64,000 nucleotides of DNA from DASQPR01 sp963836775 (GCA_963836775.1 CAWIKR010000003.1:310001-374000); one strand, 5' to 3'; shown: positions 17,955-29,675, counted from the stretch's first letter. A program made the numbers and translations. Notes: generated by a model not told the origin, from the letters alone.

Positions 17955-19797
17955 CAACCGCCGCCGGCTGCCGCTGCTCGCGACCGTCCTGATCCTCGCC
18001 GCTGCCCTGGTGGCGGGGTGTGGGGTGCCGTGGTCCAGCGGCGTCATCACGGACCGGTCCGCGGACAAGGGCGGCGCAGGCAAGGACGCCACCATCAAGG
18101 AGCTGGCTCCCGGCCCGGACGGCGTCAGCACTCCGGAAGCGTTCGTCAACGGCTACTTGCAGGCCCTCGCCGGGCGCTCCGACTCGGACCAGAAGAGCCT
18201 GTACAACGCGGCCGCCGCGTTCATGAGCGAGCCGACCGCGAGCGCCTGGACGCCGGACAAGACGATCACCGTTATCCGCCCTCTCGGAACGGCGAACATT
18301 TCGTCGTACCTCACCGGTGGCTACAAGTACTCCCGCCAATATCAGGTGCTGGGGATCTTCTCGCCGGGCGACGGAACGCTCCGGCCCGCGACCAGCCGAT
18401 CAATCTTCACGCTGGACTTCAAGATGGGGCCGGTGCTCGATGCGACGAAGCCGCAGCGGCTGCAGTTCGTGGGGACCATGCCCACCAAGGCGCTGTACCT
18501 GTCCGAGCAGGGACTGACCGACTATTACCGGCAGCAGCCGGTGTATTTCTGGGATGCGAGCAAGGAGGTACTGATCGCCGAGACGCGGTACGCCCCACTC
18601 ACCGTGACTCGCCTGCAACGCCTCACCATGATCGTGAACTGGGTGCTCGCTGGGCCCTCTGATGCGCTGGGCACCGCAGCCACCCACATCGTCAACGCCA
18701 CACTCCTGGACCCGGTGGTCAGCGAGGTTGACGGCAAGGTAGTGGTCGACCTGGCGCAGACCCGCAACTTTGAGGCGACCGATGGTCTCAAGCTCACCGA
18801 CGAGCTTCGGTGGTCACTGAACAGCCCCGACTTCGGCTCATTGCCGGTGGTCGCGCTGCAGGTGGAGCGTCAGAACCAGCCGGCGCTGGAGCGGACCTCA
18901 ACGGACCCGTCGAACCCGATCTCGCATTACAACGAGCCCAGCGAGTTCGCCATCGGCGGCGGCAAGGTCCGGGCGCTCGACGGTGCCGAGTTGCCGCCGT
19001 TGTTGCGCGACCTTCCGCCGAACTCAGCCAACTCCAACGTCGTCTCCGCCGCCGTCAGCACTGACACCAGTCCGGCCAGCGGCGCGGTCGCCTTGGTGCG
19101 CCACATTGACGGCGAAGATCAGTTGTTCGTGCGCAGCGGCAACGGCGGTGCCTTCAAGAAGATGCTTACCGCTTCGTCGATGAGCCGGCCGACCATGATT
19201 GCCAAACCCCACGTCACCGTTGCGGTGGTTGCCGACGGCAGTCTCAAGCTCGTCGATGTCGTGACCGGCAAGAGTCGGACTGTCCCGGTGGCCAACTCCG
19301 GGAAGCTGACCGACGTCTCGGTGGCACCGGACGACCGGCGGCTGGCACTCGTCAACTCGAACGGTCAGTTGTTCACCTCGACGCTCATCTGGCAGTCCGG
19401 CCCGGATCTCGCGACCCCGGCGTGGCCGGCCTGGCCGGACGTCGCCAGGGTCACATCGGTGGCCTGGGCCGGGCAGAACGAACTGGTGCTGTCCGGTTAT
19501 CGGAACGTCACCAACGACTACGCGGTCGTCAAGGTCAACGCCGATGGCACGTCGGACAAGGTCAACCCGGACGGCACATCCGGCGAAGAACTGCAGGTCA
19601 GCAGGTCACCGATTAATCATGTCGAGGCCTACCCATATAATCCCATCGATTCCTTGTCGAAGAACGCCGTCATGTATGTGACAAGTGACGGTGCACGTCG
19701 GATCAGCTCGTTCGACTCCGACTCCCAGGCGGTGTCCTGGGGCAACGCCTCCAACACCGACTGGGGCACGCCTACGTCACCGTTCTTCGCGGACTGA
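17947..19797 (+). CDS. lpqB: Lipoprotein LpqB, MtrB-interacting
   Basis: Extracytoplasmic lipoprotein known to bind the MtrB sensor domain and modulate MtrA phosphorylation. 616 residues; lipobox LVAGC with lipidated Cys25. A GerMN-like domain lies around residues 200-310 (TRLQRLTMIVNWVLAGPSDALG) and a beta-propeller fills the second half (MIAKPHVTVAVVADGSLKLVDVVTGK, NELVLSGYRNV). Directly coupled to mtrB and followed by comF 42 bases later. Confidence 0.94.
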   Translation: MRNNRRRLPLLATVLILAAALVAGCGVPWSSGVITDRSADKGGAGKDATIKELAPGPDGVSTPEAFVNGYLQALAGRSDSDQKSLYNAAAAFMSEPTASAWTPDKTITVIRPLGTANISSYLTGGYKYSRQYQVLGIFSPGDGTLRPATSRSIFTLDFKMGPVLDATKPQRLQFVGTMPTKALYLSEQGLTDYYRQQPVYFWDASKEVLIAETRYAPLTVTRLQRLTMIVNWVLAGPSDALGTAATHIVNATLLDPVVSEVDGKVVVDLAQTRNFEATDGLKLTDELRWSLNSPDFGSLPVVALQVERQNQPALERTSTDPSNPISHYNEPSEFAIGGGKVRALDGAELPPLLRDLPPNSANSNVVSAAVSTDTSPASGAVALVRHIDGEDQLFVRSGNGGAFKKMLTASSMSRPTMIAKPHVTVAVVADGSLKLVDVVTGKSRTVPVANSGKLTDVSVAPDDRRLALVNSNGQLFTSTLIWQSGPDLATPAWPAWPDVARVTSVAWAGQNELVLSGYRNVTNDYAVVKVNADGTSDKVNPDGTSGEELQVSRSPINHVEAYPYNPIDSLSKNAVMYVTSDGARRISSFDSDSQAVSWGNASNTDWGTPTSPFFAD

Positions 19798-19839
19798 CCG
19801 GCGGGCGCGCCCGCCCGTGCTCGCGTCGATGGTGGTGCC

Positions 19840-20571
19840 GTGTCTATTTCCGCGCTGATCGATCTCGTCTTCCCGGCTGCGTGCGCCGGCTGCGGCGGGG
19901 CCGGAGGTCTCCTCTGCGCCGGTTGCCGAGCCGATCTCGACGAATTGCAGCCCGGGGTGGCCCGGCCTACTCCGGCGCCGCCGGGCCTGCCCGGTTGCGT
20001 AGCGGTCGGCAACTACAACGGCGCTCTGCGCGACTGGCTGCTGGCCTACAAGGAACGCGGTGCCCATCGGCTGGCAGCGCCGCTGGGCGCGGCGCTCGCG
20101 CGGGCCGTCATCGCCGCGGTGGGCGATCCGGGACGGCCGATCGCGCTGGTCGCCATTCCGTCCACATCCGCCGCTGCTCGCCAGCGGCACGGGGATCACA
20201 TGGCCCGGATGGCCCGACATGCGGTACGCCAGATCCGCGCCACCGGCCACCCGGCCGTGTTGGCCCCGGCGCTGAGCGCCCGCCCCAAGGCGGACTCCAG
20301 CCATCTGGACGCGGCCGCCCGAGCGCGCGCCGCCGCGTCGGCGTTCCGGGTGCGTTCCGGGCCGGCCGGGCGGCTGGCGACGGTCCAGCGAGCGGGCGCG
20401 GCGGTAATACTCGTCGACGACATCGTCACCACCGGAGCCACCCTGGCGGCGGCGGCTGATGTGCTGGCGGGGGCCGGCGTACGCGTCTCCGCGGCGGCCA
20501 CGATCGCCGCCACGGTGCGCCGCTCCGTGGCCCCATCCCATTTGTTGAGAGTGTCGGACAGCACCCGTTAG
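19840..20571 (+). CDS. comF: ComF family phosphoribosyltransferase-like protein
   Basis: 243 residues with an N-terminal double-Cys zinc motif (CAGCGGAGGLLCAGC) and a C-terminal type I phosphoribosyltransferase PRPP loop VILVDDIVTTGAT. ComF proteins assist DNA uptake or recombination in competent bacteria; the actinobacterial role is not established. GTG 19840 is the likely start. Position between lpqB and hpf is conserved in Streptomyces and mycobacteria. Confidence 0.9.
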   Translation: MSISALIDLVFPAACAGCGGAGGLLCAGCRADLDELQPGVARPTPAPPGLPGCVAVGNYNGALRDWLLAYKERGAHRLAAPLGAALARAVIAAVGDPGRPIALVAIPSTSAAARQRHGDHMARMARHAVRQIRATGHPAVLAPALSARPKADSSHLDAAARARAAASAFRVRSGPAGRLATVQRAGAAVILVDDIVTTGATLAAAADVLAGAGVRVSAAATIAATVRRSVAPSHLLRVSDSTR

Positions 20572-20952
20572 AGAGAGATTCGTCCGGTACGGGGGCCTAC
20601 CGCGCCAGGTGGGCAAATCTCACCATGACGTTCTTCTGAACGAGGGGTGACGGGCGCCGTGACACGGTCTAGCGTCAAAAAGCATCAACACATATCGCCA
20701 CCGACCCGGCGGCCAAGGCGCTCCCGCACTCAGGTGCCGGACGCGAGCGGCGGAGACGCCGGCTCGGTCGTTCTACCGAAGGGGGGAATCGCCCGAAGAT
20801 CGGTCGCAGCCACCAGGCTCGAAGCTCGCCCGCGAGGCATGGCCGACCGATTCCGCGTTTGATCCAAACGACCATCGAGCATGTCATTAACTGAGAACTG
20901 ACGCGCTGATGGGGTCGGCGCCCAGAGAAACCTCAACTGGGGGAGGTCAGGA
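20572..20952. other. 381-bp spacer upstream of hpf
   Basis: No convincing gene. A weak dyad GGTGGG-CTCACC (about 20608-20623) lies 40 bases after comF. The region should hold the hpf promoter; I looked for SigR (GGGAAT at 20784 lacks a matching -10) and SigB/SigF patterns without success. Confidence 0.5.
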
Positions 20953-21657
20953 GTGGAAATCGTCGTCAAGGGCCGCAACGTCGAAGTGCCGGATCACTAC
21001 CGGCAGCACGTTTCGGAGAAGTTGCAGAAGGTCGAACGATACGACGACAAGATCATTCGGGTAGACGTGGAACTGTTCCACGAGAAGAACCCACGACAAT
21101 CGGAACGCTGCCAGCGCGTCGAGATCACCTGCGTGTCCCGGGGACCGTTGGTGCGCGCCGAGGCTTGCTCCGGTGATTTCTACAGCGCGCTCGATGCCGC
21201 GATCACCAAGCTTGACGCCCGGTTGCGGCGCAGCGCCGATCGTCGCCGGGTGCACCGCGGCCGCCGGGCGCCGATGTCGGTGTCGGCTGCCACGTCCGGG
21301 CTCGCCGTCGCCACCGAGGACACGGTGGACGAGACTCTTGCCGCGGGCCGGCGCGAATTGGTTGACGCGTTCGCCGGCACCGCCGCCATCAACGGCTTCG
21401 ACGGCCGCCGAGCCGGCAACACCAGCAATGGAAGCGTGCCCGCGCTCTCCGAAGAAGACGACGACCAGCCGTGGCACATCGTCCGGATGAAGGAGCATCC
21501 GACCGAGGCGATGACCGTCGAGGACGCGCTGTTCCAGATGGAGCTGGTCGGGCACGACTTCTACCTGTTCATGGATAAGGATTCCGGCCGGCCCAGCGTC
21601 GTCTATCGCCGGCACGCCTACGACTACGGAGTCATCACACTCGCGAATGCGGCGTGA
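20953..21657 (+). CDS. hpf: Ribosome hibernation-promoting factor, long form
   Basis: Inactivates ribosomes by forming 100S dimers in stationary phase or stress. 234 residues: N-terminal S30AE/RaiA domain (MEIVVKGRNVEVPDHYRQHV, ALDAAITKLDARLRR), a variable linker, and the C-terminal dimerisation domain (IVRMKEHPTEAMTVEDALFQMELVGHDFYLF split over this motif). The two-domain length matches the long form typical of Gram-positives. GTG 20953 follows GGAGG by six bases. Located between comF and secA as in other actinobacteria. Confidence 0.95.
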   Translation: MEIVVKGRNVEVPDHYRQHVSEKLQKVERYDDKIIRVDVELFHEKNPRQSERCQRVEITCVSRGPLVRAEACSGDFYSALDAAITKLDARLRRSADRRRVHRGRRAPMSVSAATSGLAVATEDTVDETLAAGRRELVDAFAGTAAINGFDGRRAGNTSNGSVPALSEEDDDQPWHIVRMKEHPTEAMTVEDALFQMELVGHDFYLFMDKDSGRPSVVYRRHAYDYGVITLANAA

Positions 21658-21727
21658 CCGAGAGCGCCTCATAGCTCACGCATAGTTTCGACTTCCCAGC
21701 ATTGCTGGTGTTTGCGATGATCTCGGG

Positions 21728-22891
21728 ATGCCGAACAGTGCTCTGGTTACCGCGCCGGCCGTGCCCCCTGGTTCGGCCGGCGCGAGCCGTGTCTTCAGTC
21801 GCTCCGACCTGATCATCCTCGGGCTCGCCGCGCTCGCCTCGGTGCTGGCCGGGGCGGCGCACTACGCGGCCGGGCCGCCGGTGCTCAGGTTCGTCATTTC
21901 GGCGGCGGCGATCGCGCTGCTCGCGTCGGTGGTCGGACGTTGCGTCGAGCGGCTCGGCGACCGGCTTGGTGCCGGCGCAACCGGCGTGCTGCAGAGCGCT
22001 CTGGGCAACCTGCCCGAGCTGTTCATCGCCTTCTTCGCTCTGCGGGCCGGCCTGCTGTCGGTGGTGCAGGCCGCGATCATCGGCTCGATCCTGGCGAACC
22101 TGCTGCTGGTGCTCGGTGCGGCGTTCATCGTCGGCGGCCTCAAGCACGGCACGCAGCGGTTCTCGGCCGGGCCGGCGCGTACCAATGTGGTGCTGCTGGC
22201 GCTGGCCACGGCGGCGCTGGTGCTGCCCAGTTTCGCCGCGCACACCAGCTCCCCTGCCACCCACCACCTCACCGCGCTGTCGGTGGCCGTCGCGATCGTG
22301 CTGCTCGCGGTCTTCGCGTTGTCGCTGCCGGCGTCGCTGCGACGGCAGACCGAGTCCGGGTCCGACCCGGACACCTCGGTCGGCAACGCGGTGCGAGCCA
22401 TCGGTCACGAGGACGCCACGCATCACCAGGGACACTGGCCGATCTGGCTGGCGGTGGTCCTGCTGGCCGTTTCTGGTGTGATCGCCGGTCTCGTCTCCGA
22501 CTGGTTCGTCGACGCGTTGCAGCCGGCCATGGAGTCGCTGCACATCTCTCAGGCGTTCGCCGGTCTGGTGATCGTTGCCATCGCCGGAAATGCCGTGGAG
22601 AACTTCGTCGGCATCCAGCTGGCCGCGCGCAACCAGGCGGACTATGCACTATCGGTGATCGTCAACAGCCCGCTGCAGATCGCTCTGGTGCTGGCGCCGG
22701 TCCTGGTGCTGTTGAGCTTCTTTACCGCGACGACGCTGACGCTGGTGTTCTCACCGTTGCTGGTCATCTGCGTCGTGGTCTCGGTGGTCGTCATCGCGCT
22801 GATCGTCAACGACGGCGAATCGAATTGGCTGGAAGGCGTGATCCTCGTGGCGCTCTACGCCATCATCGCCACGATGTTCTGGTGGGGCTAG
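21728..22891 (+). CDS. CaCA-family cation/proton exchanger (Ca2+/H+ antiporter type)
   Basis: Integral membrane exchanger, probably Ca2+/H+. 387 residues with about eleven membrane segments in two homologous halves. The paired alpha-repeat motifs are GNLPELFIAFFALRAG in the first half and GNAVENFVGIQLAARNQ in the second, with acidic residues at the ion-binding positions; an acidic/His-containing cytoplasmic loop (SGSDPDTSVG to HEDATHHQGH) separates the halves. These are CAX-like. Monocistronic; inserted between hpf and the acetyltransferases preceding secA. Confidence 0.86.
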   Translation: MPNSALVTAPAVPPGSAGASRVFSRSDLIILGLAALASVLAGAAHYAAGPPVLRFVISAAAIALLASVVGRCVERLGDRLGAGATGVLQSALGNLPELFIAFFALRAGLLSVVQAAIIGSILANLLLVLGAAFIVGGLKHGTQRFSAGPARTNVVLLALATAALVLPSFAAHTSSPATHHLTALSVAVAIVLLAVFALSLPASLRRQTESGSDPDTSVGNAVRAIGHEDATHHQGHWPIWLAVVLLAVSGVIAGLVSDWFVDALQPAMESLHISQAFAGLVIVAIAGNAVENFVGIQLAARNQADYALSVIVNSPLQIALVLAPVLVLLSFFTATTLTLVFSPLLVICVVVSVVVIALIVNDGESNWLEGVILVALYAIIATMFWWG

Positions 22892-22985
22892 ACGGCCCAC
22901 GGCTCATGAGGGGCCAGACGGCGCCGGGTTCTGGCAGGAGTCGACGGCAGCGGCCGGCCGGCGCGCGCACGGCACGGGCAGCGCG

Positions 22986-24095
22986 TCAGCGCGGGTCGTC
23001 CGGCAGCAGTGCCCAGGCCACGTTGTCGACGCGCCCGGGCCGGTCGGTGCGGGGGAGGCGGGCCCGCTCGAAGCCCTCGCGGGTAAAACCGGCCTTTTCC
23101 ATCACCCGTTGCGAGGCGAGATTGTCCGGCGCGGTGCCGGCCACCAGGCGCGCCGCGTGCACCTCGTCAAACGCCCAGTCGGTGAGCAGGCGCACGGCGC
23201 GCGGCGCGAAGCCGCGGCCACGGAACGTCCGAGCCACGTCATAGCCGAACATGAACTGCCGGGTGATGCCCTCGCCGTGCAGTCCGATGAGACCGGCGAA
23301 CGCCATGGTCGCGGCGTCCCGGATCACGAACTGGGCCTCCTGGCCGAGCAGCCACCGATATCCGGCCTCGGCGCAGCGTTTGCGACACCGTTCGATCGTC
23401 GGCGGGGTCAGTGCCACGGTCGTCGCGATCACTTCGGGCAGCTGCGAGATCGCGAACATGTCGTCGGCGTCTTCGGCGCGCAGCGGATTCAGCGCGACGA
23501 TCCCGTCGGTCAGCGCGCCGCCGGCCAGGTCCGGCAGGACACGGACCGCAGGGTCACCGGAGTCGGTAGCGAGGCGCCCCCAGACCGCGGTGTCCCGGAG
23601 TGAGTTGTCCCGGCCGACGTTACCGCCGCGGCGTACGCCTTCGTGGTTGAAGCCGGCCGCCATCGCCACCCGCATGCTGGCGACGTTGGTGGTGAGGTGG
23701 GTCAGCTCGACCCGGCGGATGCCCTCGTTGAACGCCCAACCGGTGAGCAGGCGCAGCGCCGCGGTGGCAACGCCGCGGCCGCGGGCCTCGGGCGCCACCA
23801 GATAGCCGACGCTGCGTGCGTGGCTGCTCAGCGGAGAGAGCGCGATGGAGCCGAGGAAGTCATCATTTCCCTGATCGGCGATCGCCCAGGTGCCACCGCG
23901 AGCCTGCGCTGCGGCGATCCACTCCAGCGCGTCGGCATGCGAGTAGTCGGCCGGAATCGTGCCGAGCGTGTGCTGGGTCACCTCGTCGCGGCAGGCGGCC
24001 ACGACACCGTCGGCGTCGCTGGGTCGTGGCGGCCGGAGCCGGACCGGTCCGCCGCTCGGATCGATCACCTGAGCTTCATGCCCCACCGCCGTCAC
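22986..24095 (-). CDS. Protein with two tandem GNAT acetyltransferase domains
   Basis: About 369 residues. Both halves carry RimJ/RimL-type GNAT signatures: first GYLVAPEARGRGVATAALRLLTGWAF with ASMRVAMAAGFNHEG, second GYDVARTFRGRGFAPRAVRLLTDWAF with ASQRVMEKAGFTREG. Each R-G-R-G segment is the acetyl-CoA pyrophosphate loop, so both domains may be active. Substrate unknown; the family acetylates protein N-termini or small amines. GTG 24095 is favoured because it overlaps the stop of the upstream GNAT gene (GTGA), although the frame stays open to 24170. It forms an operon with that gene, giving three GNAT domains in a row. Confidence 0.85.
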   Translation of the reverse strand: MTAVGHEAQVIDPSGGPVRLRPPRPSDADGVVAACRDEVTQHTLGTIPADYSHADALEWIAAAQARGGTWAIADQGNDDFLGSIALSPLSSHARSVGYLVAPEARGRGVATAALRLLTGWAFNEGIRRVELTHLTTNVASMRVAMAAGFNHEGVRRGGNVGRDNSLRDTAVWGRLATDSGDPAVRVLPDLAGGALTDGIVALNPLRAEDADDMFAISQLPEVIATTVALTPPTIERCRKRCAEAGYRWLLGQEAQFVIRDAATMAFAGLIGLHGEGITRQFMFGYDVARTFRGRGFAPRAVRLLTDWAFDEVHAARLVAGTAPDNLASQRVMEKAGFTREGFERARLPRTDRPGRVDNVAWALLPDDPR

Positions 24096-24670
24096 GCCTC
24101 CGTCCGCATTTCGAATGTCGCCTGCTGCAGTGCCATCGGCAGATCCGACGGCAGGAGTGAGGCTACCCACGCGTCCCGGCGCTCGCCGCGGTGTGGCACC
24201 CCGCTGCGTTGGATGCCCTCGTAGACGAACCCGGCCTTGACGGCGACCCGGCGGCTGGAGTCGTTACCGACGTGTGCGCGCCAGATGATGCGCTGCAAGC
24301 CCAGCGCCTTGAACCCCCAGACACTCAGGGTCCGGAGAGCGCTCGGCGCGAATCCCTGGCCCCGCGCCTGCGGGCTGATCATGAAGCCGACCTCAGCGGC
24401 GCTCGGATCGGTGGAGAGGAGGCGCAGGTCGATGGTGCCGCAGTAGGCGTCGTCAGCGGCGCTGATGGCAAAGATCGCCCCGCGCCGGTCGGACCACATC
24501 TGCGGCGCGACCGCACGAACGAACTGGACCGCGTCCTCGGTCCGGTAGGGGACCGGCACCGTTGTCCACTCCGCCGACTCCGGATCTTGGCAAGTGGCGG
24601 TAAGTGCGGAAATGTCGCGTTCGGCCAAAGGGCGCAGCCAACCGTCCGGTTTCGGGTCGATCAGGCGCAT
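24092..24670 (-). CDS. GNAT family N-acetyltransferase (RimJ/RimL-like)
   Basis: About 192 residues from ATG 24670; the frame is open to 24859 and ATG 24700 is an alternative, neither with a clear ribosome site. The fold is marked by WLRPLAERDI, AEVGFMISPQARGQGFAPSALRTL (acetyl-CoA loop) and NDSSRRVAVKAGFVYEG. Substrate unknown. Translationally coupled to the tandem-GNAT gene downstream and divergent from secA. Confidence 0.83.
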   Translation of the reverse strand: MRLIDPKPDGWLRPLAERDISALTATCQDPESAEWTTVPVPYRTEDAVQFVRAVAPQMWSDRRGAIFAISAADDAYCGTIDLRLLSTDPSAAEVGFMISPQARGQGFAPSALRTLSVWGFKALGLQRIIWRAHVGNDSSRRVAVKAGFVYEGIQRSGVPHRGERRDAWVASLLPSDLPMALQQATFEMRTEA

Positions 24671-24848
24671 CGTCGGTTGCCGGGCACGCTGCGGGTCCAT
24701 CTGCGCATCGTGCCGGATCGTTATGAGATCGGCCACCCGGTTGGCCGGGACCCGCGGGAAGCGGCGCCCCGGGCCGGTCACCGGTGCCTTTGTTGGAATG
24801 CCTGAGCGCCGAATACGCTTGCAAGCGTCGAGGTGTGTGCGCGGTCGC

Positions 24849-24866
24849 ATCGTGATCAATCACGAT
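24849..24866. promoter_or_regulatory. Perfect dyad (operator candidate) upstream of secA
   Basis: ATCGTGAT-CA-ATCACGAT, 8-bp arms with a 2-base centre, in the divergent spacer between the GNAT gene and secA, about 35 bases upstream of the proposed secA -35. The binding protein is unknown. Confidence 0.45.
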
Positions 24867-24899
24867 CCCGCGTCAGTGCGTGTACGCCTACCGACACGG

Positions 24900-24930
24900 C
24901 TGACACACGGAAACCGTCTCCGCCTACGAT
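24900..24930 (+). promoter_or_regulatory. Probable housekeeping promoter of secA
   Basis: CTGACA (24900-24905) and TACGAT (24925-24930) separated by 19 bases, or TGACAC with 18, resemble actinobacterial -35/-10 hexamers and lie about 35 bases before the GTG of secA. Confidence 0.5.
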
Positions 24931-24965
24931 GGGTCGGCAGATAAGTTGAGGGAGCGCAATTCACC

Positions 24966-27830
<2,865 letters not shown>

Positions 27831-27849
27831 GCAGCCGGCGATACACGTA

Positions 27850-27887
27850 AAACGGCGCACGTCCCCGATCGGGGACGTGCGCCGTTT
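27850..27887. terminator. Bidirectional terminator between secA and the Rv3235-family gene
   Basis: Perfect 17-bp inverted repeat AAACGGCGCACGTCCCC (27850-27866) with 27871-27887, GATC loop, ending in TTT on both strands. It sits between convergent genes, 20 bases after secA. Confidence 0.88.
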
Positions 27888-27926
27888 CGGTCTCGGCCGG
27901 AGGCGGCGTTCACGACTGGCGCAGTC

Positions 27927-28652
27927 TCAGACCACCTGGACAAGCGTGCAGAGCCAATGCCCGGCGCTCGCCTCCAAGCGCATCGCCAGGGCCAGCGCCC
28001 CGTCGCCGTGGTCGAGGACGGCCACCACCTCGGCGATGCCCGGCAACGGCTCAGCGACCCTCAGCCGGCGCAACCGGAAGACCTGCCGACCGTTGCCCGC
28101 ATTGCGCTCGGTGAGACCGTGTGGTGGTGCGCCGCCGCTGTCGCCCGGTGCCACCCGAGCGCTGCGAACCACGCCGGTGTTGCGGGCCGTGCCGACGATG
28201 GTGGCGCCGCGGGCCGCGTTGGTCTTGGTGGCGCCGCGGGCGCCGACGCCCGCGGCGCTCGGCGGCGGCAGATTCGTGGTCGCCGCTGGTGCGACCCGTG
28301 CGGCGTCGGCGTCCAGCCGCCGGCGCGGCGCGTTGCGCCGGAATCGGAGCTGCCGGAGCACATCGTCGAACTCCACCGGACCGGTGAGCGTGCGCAGATG
28401 GCTCGTGGGCCGGAAGCCGTTGAGGACCTCGAGGCAGACCTGCACATAGCGAGCCGCGGCCGGTGCCGACGAACCAGGTGCCAGCCCGCCGGTCTGTCGC
28501 CCGCCCGGCGCCGGCAGCTGCGGCGCCGCCTCGACCCGCGGCAGCCCCGGATCGTCGTCAAACGGGGCCTCAAGCTGCGGCGCTGACCGCACCCGGAAGC
28601 CCCACCGCTGCGCCGGTGCGCTGACGTGCTCGGAAATCACCGTGGCTGACAT
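27927..28652 (-). CDS. Rv3235 family protein (DUF6459-like)
   Basis: About 241 residues, Ala/Arg/Pro-rich. The recognisable core is YVQVCLEVLNGFRPTSHLRTLTGPVEFDDVL followed by a disordered middle and a C-terminal strand-rich part (RQVFRLRRLRVAEPLPGIAEVVAVLDHG, ASAGHWLCTLVQVV). This matches the actinobacterial Rv3235-type family found near secA; its function is unknown. Start ATG 28652. Four 10-bp direct repeats (28674-28713) lie 22 bases upstream, between it and the BldC-like HTH gene, so the pair may be an operon or this gene may be a target of the HTH protein. Confidence 0.75.
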   Translation of the reverse strand: MSATVISEHVSAPAQRWGFRVRSAPQLEAPFDDDPGLPRVEAAPQLPAPGGRQTGGLAPGSSAPAAARYVQVCLEVLNGFRPTSHLRTLTGPVEFDDVLRQLRFRRNAPRRRLDADAARVAPAATTNLPPPSAAGVGARGATKTNAARGATIVGTARNTGVVRSARVAPGDSGGAPPHGLTERNAGNGRQVFRLRRLRVAEPLPGIAEVVAVLDHGDGALALAMRLEASAGHWLCTLVQVV

Positions 28653-28673
28653 CGGGGCGCCTCCGTCGTTGGG

Positions 28674-28713
28674 TCTCGAATGCCTTCGTTTGCTTTCGTT
28701 TGCCTTCGATATT
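28674..28713. repeat. Four 10-bp direct repeats, possible binding array for the BldC-like protein
   Basis: Consecutive units TCTCGAATGC, CTTCGTTTGC, TTTCGTTTGC and CTTCGATATT follow a rough YTTCGTTTGC consensus with a strict 10-bp period. They are AT-richer than the surroundings and lie 22-61 bases upstream of the 28652 start. Confidence 0.5.
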
Positions 28714-28803
28714 TATAAACCCATCGATGTCCGCGGGGCAAGGTGCCGGATCCGCGTACCCAAAAGAAGTGGCGTCCCGAGTGGGCGCCGCAGCCTGGGG
28801 GAG

Positions 28804-29043
28804 CTATTCGCCGATCTCCTCTGAGTCGCGTCCGACCAGCGGGTTGTCCCGCACCCAGTCGGCAGTCTCCGCGTATTTCTGGTTGATATAGGCCTCGAGC
28901 TTGGCGCGCTCGACCCGCCACTGGCCACGGCCGCCGACTTTGATCGCGGGCAGCTCGCCGCTGCGCACCATGTGGTAGACCTGCGACAGCGACACCGCGA
29001 GTTCGTCGGCGACGTCGGACAGCTGGAGGAAGCGCGCGGGCAT
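28804..29043 (-). CDS. BldC-like small helix-turn-helix protein (MerR/excisionase-type fold)
   Basis: 79 residues from ATG 29043: FLQLSDVADELAVSLSQVYHMVRSGELPAIKVGGRGQWRVERAKLEAYI (single excisionase-type winged HTH, quoted here in part), then a short acidic tail ending DSEEIGE. BldC of Streptomyces is a protein of this size and fold that binds direct repeats as head-to-tail multimers and controls development. The frame runs to 29151 but the family begins near MPARFLQL. It is divergent from the DUF6912-like gene and lies upstream of the Rv3235-family gene on the same strand. Orthology to BldC itself is not proven; other small HTH paralogues exist. Confidence 0.8.
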   Translation of the reverse strand: MPARFLQLSDVADELAVSLSQVYHMVRSGELPAIKVGGRGQWRVERAKLEAYINQKYAETADWVRDNPLVGRDSEEIGE

Positions 29044-29174
29044 TGCTTCAGTTTGCCACCGACCGCCTTCGGTTGTCGTGTGCGAGTTTGCGGCAGGCGG
29101 ACACGGTATGGTCTTGCTGACAACGGCGGGCGCCGGCGCAGGCCGGTTCATCCAGGCCGCCGGCAGGAGCCCAG

Positions 29175-29675
29175 GTGCGCATCTATGTTCCGGCCACGCT
29201 GACCATGCTGGCGCCGTTCGGCGACCGGCTGGATCTGGCCGACAGCCACGGCTTTCTCACCGCTCACTCGGTCACGCCGCTGCTCCGGGAGTGGTATGCG
29301 GAGGGTGACGAAGAGGAGCTCGAATACGTCGCCTTCACCCGGGCTGCGCAGGCCGCTCTGCAGTTGTTGCGCGCCGATCCGGCGGCACCGCGCCGGCGCG
29401 TGGTCATTTCCGCGGACGTCCCGGACCGCGCCATCGAGATGGTCGACGTCGAGCTCGGCTCAAGCCTGGTACGCGTGCCGAGCCCGCTGCCGTTCCGAGC
29501 GGTGGCGGCCATCCACGTCGACGGCGTCGACGCCGAGCGGGAGGTGACCGCGGCCGCTGATGTGGTCGAGGAGGCCATCGCCGGCGACCCGGACGCGCAG
29601 TTCACCGTCGACGGCGCCGAGGATCACGAGCTGGAGTGGTACGACGTAACGGAAGTCGACCAGCTAATCCGATGA
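29175..29675 (+). CDS. DUF6912-like conserved actinobacterial protein
   Basis: 166 residues beginning MRIYVPATLTMLAPFGDRLDLADSHG (shown only in part), with the conserved core AHSVTPLLREWY, EELEYVAFTRAAQAALQLL and APRRRVVISADVPD, then an acidic C-terminus. I recognise the pattern as a widespread actinobacterial family of unknown function. No membrane segment or signal peptide. GTG 29175 is followed directly by the conserved N-terminus. Its end overlaps the convergent membrane-protein gene by 12 bases. Confidence 0.7.
   Translation: MRIYVPATLTMLAPFGDRLDLADSHGFLTAHSVTPLLREWYAEGDEEELEYVAFTRAAQAALQLLRADPAAPRRRVVISADVPDRAIEMVDVELGSSLVRVPSPLPFRAVAAIHVDGVDAEREVTAAADVVEEAIAGDPDAQFTVDGAEDHELEWYDVTEVDQLIR

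Noticed and set aside
20784..20811. SigR-type promoter upstream of hpf
   Set aside because: GGGAAT is present but the expected GTT-type -10 at 18 bases is AGCC.
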